Below, one piece after another: positions 30,939 to 35,551 of a stretch of DNA of 35,551 nucleotides. The first letter of the stretch is position 1, and each line of letters begins with the position of its first letter. The notes under the pieces were generated by a model, which was given only the letters and a program-made list of their open reading frames with translations, was not told the origin of the DNA and did not search any database. This DNA comes from CANNDT01 sp945876205 (GTDB lineage Bacteria; Acidobacteriota; Vicinamibacteria; Vicinamibacterales; UBA2999), in contig CANNDT010000044.1 of NCBI GenBank assembly GCA_947503365.1, positions 1 through 35,551 of the forward strand, read 5' to 3'. A program made the translations under genes and the position numbers.

Positions 30939-31508
30939 TCATTTCGTGCAGCGCGCCGCGAGCCCACCTTGCGCGGTGGTTTTTTCCCGGTAGACATCGT
31001 GACAGTTGCTGCAGGAGACCGTCATCTTGTCCACCGCCTCGAGCACCATGTCCTGGTTCTTGGACTGCGCCGCCTTGTAGACCGCCATCCCCGAATCACG
31101 AAGCTCCTGGACAAACAGCGCCCAGTCGGCGTTCCGCATCGGCTCCGGCTTGCCGTTCGAACACACTCTCCCCGGAAGCATCATCAGGTTGGCGGATTCG
31201 GCCAGGGTGATCCCGGCGTTCTCAACCGCGGTCCAACCGCCGTAGACGCTGGTCAAGGGGTTTGGCGAGGTGGCGGGATCGTCGGCCGGCTTGATCGCTG
31301 ACGGATCCTCTTGCGCGGCAAACACGACGTTCGATGCCGGATAGATGACGCCGCGCATCAACTGGTTGAGGTCGCCGTGCACGCGCGAGGCGGCCGCCGC
31401 GGGTCGTGCCGGCGCGGCGCCTCGTGCGGGCGCCTGGGCGCCAAGACCCACGTGAGAGACCGCCACTGCGGCGCCAATGACCACGACGATGAGCGCAATC
31501 TTTCGCAT
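30939..31508 (-). CDS. Secreted cytochrome c, class II (cytochrome c'-like)
   Basis: The 189-aa product from ATG at 31508 has a signal peptide (KIALIVVVIGAAVAVSHVGLG) and an Ala/Pro-rich stretch. A helical domain follows with a C-terminal heme site CSNCH (C166, C169, H170); a heme site near the C-terminus is typical of class II cytochromes c of four-helix type. The frame is open upstream to 31589, but that extension overlaps the next gene. It is the last gene of the minus-strand redox cluster, 14 bases after the membrane protein at 31523, and may take electrons from it. The partner and pathway are unknown. Confidence 0.82.
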   Translation of the reverse strand: MRKIALIVVVIGAAVAVSHVGLGAQAPARGAAPARPAAAASRVHGDLNQLMRGVIYPASNVVFAAQEDPSAIKPADDPATSPNPLTSVYGGWTAVENAGITLAESANLMMLPGRVCSNGKPEPMRNADWALFVQELRDSGMAVYKAAQSKNQDMVLEAVDKMTVSCSNCHDVYREKTTAQGGLAARCTK

Positions 31509-31522
31509 ACCCGTGCTCCCGA

Positions 31523-32005
31523 TCAGGACGTATACGCCAGCAGGCGACCCGTCAGAATCGCTCCGAACCAGCACGCCAGCGACACCCACGCCAGCATCTT
31601 CGCGTGACTGGGCACCGGCGCCCGGTCGAGCTCAGGATGCCCGAACACCCGCTTGCGCATCACGAAGAGCACCGTGGTGCCGATGACGACGCAGACCATC
31701 TTGACGTAGAAGTCGGGGTTGGTCAGGCGCGTACTGGCATCGGCGACGAGCAGCGTCGAGCCGGTGATGAGATTGATCCAGAAGCCGAGCCACATGAGCG
31801 GATAGAGCCGCTCGAGCGGCTTGACCGGCATGCCTTTCGGCCAGAATCCGAGCAGCGCGAGATCGATCAGGCCGCTTCCGCCGGCGACGATCGACATGCC
31901 CAGCGTGTGGGCAAACAGGAACATCGGGAACGCCCACAGCGAATTCGACTCGCGTATGAACGTGCTGATCGACAGCGCCTCGAGCCAGGTATAGAGACTT
32001 TCCAT
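31523..32005 (-). CDS. DUF6644-like membrane protein (short)
   Basis: The 160-aa product is mostly hydrophobic, with about four membrane spans. It contains a His in a membrane segment (PMFLFAHTLGMSIVAGG) and the stretch LIDLALLGFWPKGMPVKPLERLYPLMWLGF, which closely resembles the C-terminal half of the protein at 32197 (LLIDLRMLGFM, then PWGVLGFGLN and VTGML). The conserved membrane histidines could bind heme, given the cytochrome neighbour; that is inference. ATG at 32005. Function unknown. Confidence 0.75.
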   Translation of the reverse strand: MESLYTWLEALSISTFIRESNSLWAFPMFLFAHTLGMSIVAGGSGLIDLALLGFWPKGMPVKPLERLYPLMWLGFWINLITGSTLLVADASTRLTNPDFYVKMVCVVIGTTVLFVMRKRVFGHPELDRAPVPSHAKMLAWVSLACWFGAILTGRLLAYTS

Positions 32006-32058
32006 GTGTGCGCGTCACCTTTGTGAGGTCGCGGACGGTCGCGCCCGCGACGGGAATT

Positions 32059-32166
32059 CTACGGGTGGTCGTGCCGCCGCACGCCCCGGTCAATCAGATA
32101 CCCCAGCACGCCCACCACGATGGTGACGCCGAGCACAACGAAGAAGATCGTGACAACAGACAGCAT
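32059..32166 (-). CDS. 35-aa single-span membrane protein
   Basis: ATG at 32166 opens a 35-codon frame ending in TAG at 32059, between two membrane-protein genes on the same strand (30 bases from one, 53 from the other). The peptide starts MLSVVTIFFVVLGVTIVV, continues GVLGYLIDRG and ends in a basic RRHDHP tail: one membrane helix with a positive cytoplasmic end. A purine-rich sequence (CAGGGTGCAGG) precedes the ATG. The size and position resemble small accessory subunits of respiratory complexes. Confidence 0.6.
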   Translation of the reverse strand: MLSVVTIFFVVLGVTIVVGVLGYLIDRGVRRHDHP

Positions 32167-32196
32167 CCTGCACCCTGAAGAAGAAGTTGGACTGCG

Positions 32197-33135
32197 TCAG
32201 AAGGCGTTGCCGATGAACGGCAGCATGCTGCCGTAGTACATGACGCCTACCCAGAGCACCAGGGCGGAGGCAGCCATGACCTTGGACAACGGCGCGGCGT
32301 CGGCACCCGGCGCCAGCGCCCAGGCCTTGTCCCAGACCGTGAAGTACAGGCCGTTGAACACCGCGACAATCATCAGCCCGACCTTCCAGAAGAAGGCGAT
32401 ATTCTGCGTATATTGCTCTGGCGCGGCGACGAAGAAGAGCATGCCGGTCACGACGTTGAGGCCGAAGCCGAGCACCCCCCACGGGATCAGTCGATCGAGT
32501 GCGTGCACCGAGACCTGCTTCATGAACCCGAGCATGCGCAGATCGATGAGCAGCACGACGCCCATCAGCAGCGACAGCCCGATGAAATGCAGGCTCTCCG
32601 CCGCCGGCCACACCCACGGCACCGCTTTCACCCAGGTGGCAATATCGCGGCCGATCGGCCCTTCGGAGGTCGTCGATTCGGTGGCGAGCTGAATTTCGGT
32701 GTGGCGGATTTCCCCGCCGACGTTCGCCGCGCGGGCGACCAGACCCATCGTGACCAGCGACAGGACGAGCACCGCGCCGAGCGTGCGCGTCGTGATGCGC
32801 GAGCGGCGGTGGAACTGCCACAGCGCAAGCCACGCCACCGCACCGGTGATCTCCATGAAGATGAACGAGAGCAGCGCGGCGCCCTCATGCGTCTCGATCA
32901 GGGTCCTCGATACGCCGGGCAGGTCCTGAACCGATTCCTGTGCGGCGTTGCCGGTGATATAGGTCGGCAGCGTCAAGGTCGCGACCACAACCAGTACGGT
33001 GAGTGCGGCCTTCTTCAAGTCGTCGCTTCGGCTGACGAGCGCGCCAATGAACAAGCCTAGTGCGATGCCAAAGCCGATCGTCGGGACGTGATTGAGCAGC
33101 AGGTGAATATGTGTCGGTGTGAGATTTGAAATCAT
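32197..33135 (-). CDS. Multi-pass membrane protein (DUF6644-like C-terminal half)
   Basis: The 312-aa protein has about eight membrane spans. The N-terminal segment (HIHLLLNHVPTIGFGIAL) has paired histidines like DUF2231-type heme-binding membrane proteins. The C-terminal half (SLHFIGLSLLMGVVLLIDL, then RLIPWGVLGFGLN) is homologous to the shorter protein at 31523. No named function. It sits in a run of cytochrome and small membrane genes, so a role in quinol or cytochrome electron transfer is a reasonable inference. ATG at 33135; a 125-base spacer upstream (33136-33260) shows no gene and probably carries the promoter. Confidence 0.78.
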   Translation of the reverse strand: MISNLTPTHIHLLLNHVPTIGFGIALGLFIGALVSRSDDLKKAALTVLVVVATLTLPTYITGNAAQESVQDLPGVSRTLIETHEGAALLSFIFMEITGAVAWLALWQFHRRSRITTRTLGAVLVLSLVTMGLVARAANVGGEIRHTEIQLATESTTSEGPIGRDIATWVKAVPWVWPAAESLHFIGLSLLMGVVLLIDLRMLGFMKQVSVHALDRLIPWGVLGFGLNVVTGMLFFVAAPEQYTQNIAFFWKVGLMIVAVFNGLYFTVWDKAWALAPGADAAPLSKVMAASALVLWVGVMYYGSMLPFIGNAF

Positions 33136-33260
33136 GTGATGTCCTAACGCACGTCCCGCCCTCGATGCGGCTCGACCGTAACCGGCACGGAATATTACAC
33201 GATTTTCGCAGCCTGGAACGTCAGATATCCGTCAGGGAATCGTCAGGATCCTTTTCCGGT

Positions 33261-33659
33261 CTAGTTTGTTTCTGGCGCGCGACCCGAAGGATTGAGCACC
33301 ACACCGTCAGCCCGAACGGCCTTGATCCAGAGTGCCGCGGGACGGCCGTCCTTCATCGGATGTCCTGTAATGGTCAGTTTCGTGCCGGCCTTGAGGTCAC
33401 TCGGACGCACCTTGTTGCGCATCAACGTGGTGGGCCCTTCGGCCTCGAAACCCCAGGTGGTGACCTTGCCGTCCTTGCCGGTCACGTCCACGAGCAGCCA
33501 CGAGTGCGGGTTGGTGTACTGGAATTCCTTGACCACGCCCTCCACGGTCACTTGCTTCGCCTCGTCGAACATGACGCCCGAGTGGTGGGCCTCGACGAGC
33601 ATGGGCGCCAACGAAAAGAGCGCCGCTCCGAACACGGTGATGAGTGTGCGTCTGGTCAT
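33261..33659 (-). CDS. DUF6152 family secreted protein
   Basis: The 132-aa product has a signal peptide ending VEAHHSG. The family pattern is HHSGVMFDEAKQVTVEGVV followed by EFQYTNPHSWLLVDV. DUF6152 proteins are small secreted beta-rich proteins of unknown function, common beside secreted dehydrogenase or 'PDWSG' proteins in Acidobacteria and sphingomonads. ATG at 33659 overlaps the stop of the upstream gene as ATGA, so the two are translationally coupled. A longer frame to 34184 is rejected because it overlaps that gene. Confidence 0.87.
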   Translation of the reverse strand: MTRRTLITVFGAALFSLAPMLVEAHHSGVMFDEAKQVTVEGVVKEFQYTNPHSWLLVDVTGKDGKVTTWGFEAEGPTTLMRNKVRPSDLKAGTKLTITGHPMKDGRPAALWIKAVRADGVVLNPSGRAPETN

Positions 33660-34552
33660 CGGCCTGGCTCCTTCGGTCCGGTAAACGTGAAGTCGTTGTA
33701 TTGGGTGCTGCCGTCCGGCGTCTTGTAGACGTCGTTGTTCGGGTTCTCGCCGCAGTGCCAGTAATTCATGCGGAGCACCGTGTCGACGTTGTCGACCCGC
33801 GTGTAGCGCCGGTTCACGTACCACGGCTCGGTGTAGAGCGCCGGGTCGTAAATCCAGACGTCGGTCGAGATCGTCTTCGCGTCGAGCGTGTTCCAGATCT
33901 CGACGGTCTCCATCTTCTCGCTCTGCACAGGTTGATTGCGGCCCATCGACCGGGCCATCAGGGAATTGGTGTGCACCACCAGCTTGTTCCCGTCCCAGAA
34001 CCCGATTGAATCGCCGTAATAGGTGGGGAAACGGTCGTCGACGGCGAGATGATCCCGCCCATCGGTATAGATCCGGCGAACGTTGTTGACCGTCTCCGAT
34101 GACAGCCACGTCTGTTCCGGCCGGACGATGAACTCGCGCATGAACGGGATCACGAGCCAGCGCGGATATCCGGGCGGGCCGCACTCGCTCAGGTTCTCGT
34201 CGTACGAGATGCCCTTGGCTTCGAGGTCGGCGCCCTGCTTCAGCATCGCCGCGGCCTCCGGGGTGACCTTCGGCGTCGCGCCGCCGGGCGCCGCGCCAAA
34301 GAACGCGCCGCCGCCGGCGGTCGTCCAGAGGCCCGACCAGTCAGGCAATTGCGCAAAGGGGGGATTGACCGTGCTGCCGCCCGCCGCCTTCTTCAGCGCC
34401 CCGTACAGATCGGACGCACTTTTGTGCGCGAGCCCCATCTGGTGCATGCGCTGCCAGTCCGCCGGGGACTGCCGCTGTTGCTGTTGCGCAACCGCCGCGG
34501 CCGAGGCCACCGCGATGAGCGTGAGCACGACGAATCGCTTGACGGCTGTCAT
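33656..34552 (-). CDS. Secreted protein of unknown function (PDWSG-type)
   Basis: The 298-aa product has a signal peptide (KRFVVLTLIAVASAAAVAQ). Family-like segments include LPDWSGLWTT, SECGPPGYPRWLVIPF, NVRRIYTDGRDH, FPTYYGDSIGFWDGNKLVV and MNYWHCGENPNNDVY. These occur in a recurrent acidobacterial and proteobacterial family of secreted proteins usually next to DUF6152 genes, which is the case here (ATGA overlap). No catalytic motif can be named. ATG at 34552 has GAGGAA about 8 bases upstream. It probably shares a transcript with the upstream beta-propeller gene (46-base gap). Confidence 0.82.
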   Translation of the reverse strand: MTAVKRFVVLTLIAVASAAAVAQQQQRQSPADWQRMHQMGLAHKSASDLYGALKKAAGGSTVNPPFAQLPDWSGLWTTAGGGAFFGAAPGGATPKVTPEAAAMLKQGADLEAKGISYDENLSECGPPGYPRWLVIPFMREFIVRPEQTWLSSETVNNVRRIYTDGRDHLAVDDRFPTYYGDSIGFWDGNKLVVHTNSLMARSMGRNQPVQSEKMETVEIWNTLDAKTISTDVWIYDPALYTEPWYVNRRYTRVDNVDTVLRMNYWHCGENPNNDVYKTPDGSTQYNDFTFTGPKEPGR

Positions 34553-34598
34553 GCGTGGTTCCTCGTTCCTGGTTCCAAGTGCCTCTGTGAAAGGGTCA

Positions 34599-35551
34599 TT
34601 ATTGTATCAGCGCCACGCCCCACGGTCCCTCGCCGACCTTGATGCGCGCCTTCACGGTCCGGCTCGCCACATCGACGATCGACACGTCATTTGACGGCCC
34701 ATTGGCGGTGTAGGCCCGCATCCCATCCGGCGAGACGGCCAGACCCCAGGGCCGGTCGCCGACTTCGATCGACGCCGTCGGTTGATTCGTCGCCGTGTCG
34801 ATGACGACCAGGCGCTTGCCTCGTCCGGTGGACACGAACAGGAACCTGCCGTCCCCGGACGCGACGGCTCCCATCGGCCGAATGAGCTCGCCCGTCAACT
34901 GAATCGTCGAGAGCACGCGGTGCGTCATCGCGTCGACCACCGAAAGAGACCCGCCGTTCTCGGACGTGACGTAGGCGCGCGAGCTGTCCGGGAGAAACGC
35001 GGTGGATCGCGGCCGCGGGCCGACCGCGAACTTCGCGATCGACTTCGGCGCGACGGCATCGATCACGAAGACTTCGCCGTCTTCCTCCGACGTCACGTAC
35101 ACCACTTTGCCGTCGGGCCTGAGATTGACCCCCTCCGGCTCACCTCCGACCTTCACTATGTACAACGTCTTGCCAGTCACGGCGTCGATGACGCTCGCCT
35201 GCCCGACATCTTCGTTGGCGACGAACAGCCACCGACCGTCGGCGCTCACCGCCAACTGCTCGGGGTCGGATCCGCCGGGGAGAATTTTCAGCAGCGTCCG
35301 CGTCTTGACGTCGACGATGCCGATGCCGTCGGCCTGCTTGTCGGGAGGCGGCAGTGTCTTCTCATCGACGCCGGGCGGCGCGATCGGCGATCCGCTCAGC
35401 GCCACATAGAGCAGGGTGTGATCGGGACTCACCTGGATGCCGCGCGGCCGCTTGCCGAGCGGTACCGTCGCGACCACGCGCTCGGTGGCGAGGTCGATGA
35501 TGCTCAGGTCGCCGGAGCGCTCATTGGTGACGAAGAGTTGCCCGGCCGAAC
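34599..35551 (-). CDS. YVTN-type beta-propeller protein (partial, 5' end beyond window)
   Basis: The frame is open to the right edge and gives at least 317 aa. Repeated units of about 42 residues follow the pattern I/VxVGxxPxGLAVSPDG, then YVTSENGGSLSVVDAMTHR, as in YVTN/NHL-like seven-bladed propellers; at least six blades are visible. Such proteins are usually secreted and occur with PQQ-alcohol dehydrogenase or cytochrome systems. The N-terminus and any signal peptide are outside the window. It is first in the visible minus-strand run leading to the secreted protein and DUF6152 genes. Confidence 0.9.
   Translation of the reverse strand, partial: SAGQLFVTNERSGDLSIIDLATERVVATVPLGKRPRGIQVSPDHTLLYVALSGSPIAPPGVDEKTLPPPDKQADGIGIVDVKTRTLLKILPGGSDPEQLAVSADGRWLFVANEDVGQASVIDAVTGKTLYIVKVGGEPEGVNLRPDGKVVYVTSEEDGEVFVIDAVAPKSIAKFAVGPRPRSTAFLPDSSRAYVTSENGGSLSVVDAMTHRVLSTIQLTGELIRPMGAVASGDGRFLFVSTGRGKRLVVIDTATNQPTASIEVGDRPWGLAVSPDGMRAYTANGPSNDVSIVDVASRTVKARIKVGEGPWGVALIQ

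Noticed and set aside
33261..34184. 307-codon frame for the DUF6152 gene
   Set aside because: The upstream part overlaps the secreted-protein gene; the signal peptide at ATG 33659 marks the true start.

Overview
The window is GC-rich with closely packed genes. Gene content (a nuoA-E run, Vicinamibacteria-style glycosyltransferase and lipoprotein families, DUF5916, DUF6152 and DUF6644 proteins, many c-type cytochromes) and the many short palindromic or low-complexity intergenic repeats suggest an aerobic Acidobacteriota bacterium, probably class Vicinamibacteria. This assignment is inference; there is no rRNA marker. I saw no tRNA, rRNA, CRISPR array, transposase or phage gene.

Layout. (1) 1-3251, minus strand: respiratory complex I genes nuoA-B-C-D-E, nearly abutting, with nuoE running off the left edge. 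(2) 3369-6291: a shrunken GT-B glycosyltransferase (+) converging on a double-domain SagB/ThcOx-type nitroreductase (-), then a small coiled-coil gene. (3) 6323-12036: a very large Lhr helicase translationally coupled to a Nei/Fpg DNA glycosylase, a repair pair. (4) 12038-13708: an odd signalling cluster made of a GvpJ-like gas-vesicle domain fused to a partial histidine-kinase ATPase domain, an overlapping response regulator, a possible 20-aa ORF, and on the other strand a receiver remnant. (5) 13721-17427: yajQ, a DUF4956 membrane protein coupled to a lipoprotein with kinase-like motifs, a treY remnant, and a phospholipase D/cardiolipin-synthase protein whose first HKD lysine is replaced. 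(6) 17615-19678: small secreted proteins, including a Spy/CpxP-like and a PEGA protein.

(7) 19751-26284: an MFS exporter followed by genes that fit the lower hydroxyquinol pathway. These are intradiol (hydroxyquinol-type) dioxygenase, maleylacetate reductase and a PcaF-like thiolase, with a 4HBT thioesterase and a secreted cupredoxin between them and a divergent cytochrome c-HhH protein. The CoA-transferase step and any upstream monooxygenase are not in the window. (8) 26319-30899: two tandem DUF5916 outer-membrane proteins, clearly a duplication. (9) 30939-35551, minus strand: an envelope redox cluster with a cytochrome c'-like protein, two related multi-pass membrane proteins, a 35-aa single-span protein, a DUF6152 protein, a secreted protein of unknown function and a YVTN-type beta-propeller running off the right edge.

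Two themes cross the window. First, palindromic or low-complexity elements of the intergenic kind also occur inside reading frames (nitroreductase, Lhr, the end of the glycosylase, the start of a hypothetical gene), where they add peptide linkers or supply stop codons. Second, several genes look like products of internal deletion: the glycosyltransferase, the kinase half of the Gvp fusion, the receiver and treY. The Gvp-kinase fusion and the in-frame repeat elements are the observations most worth following up.
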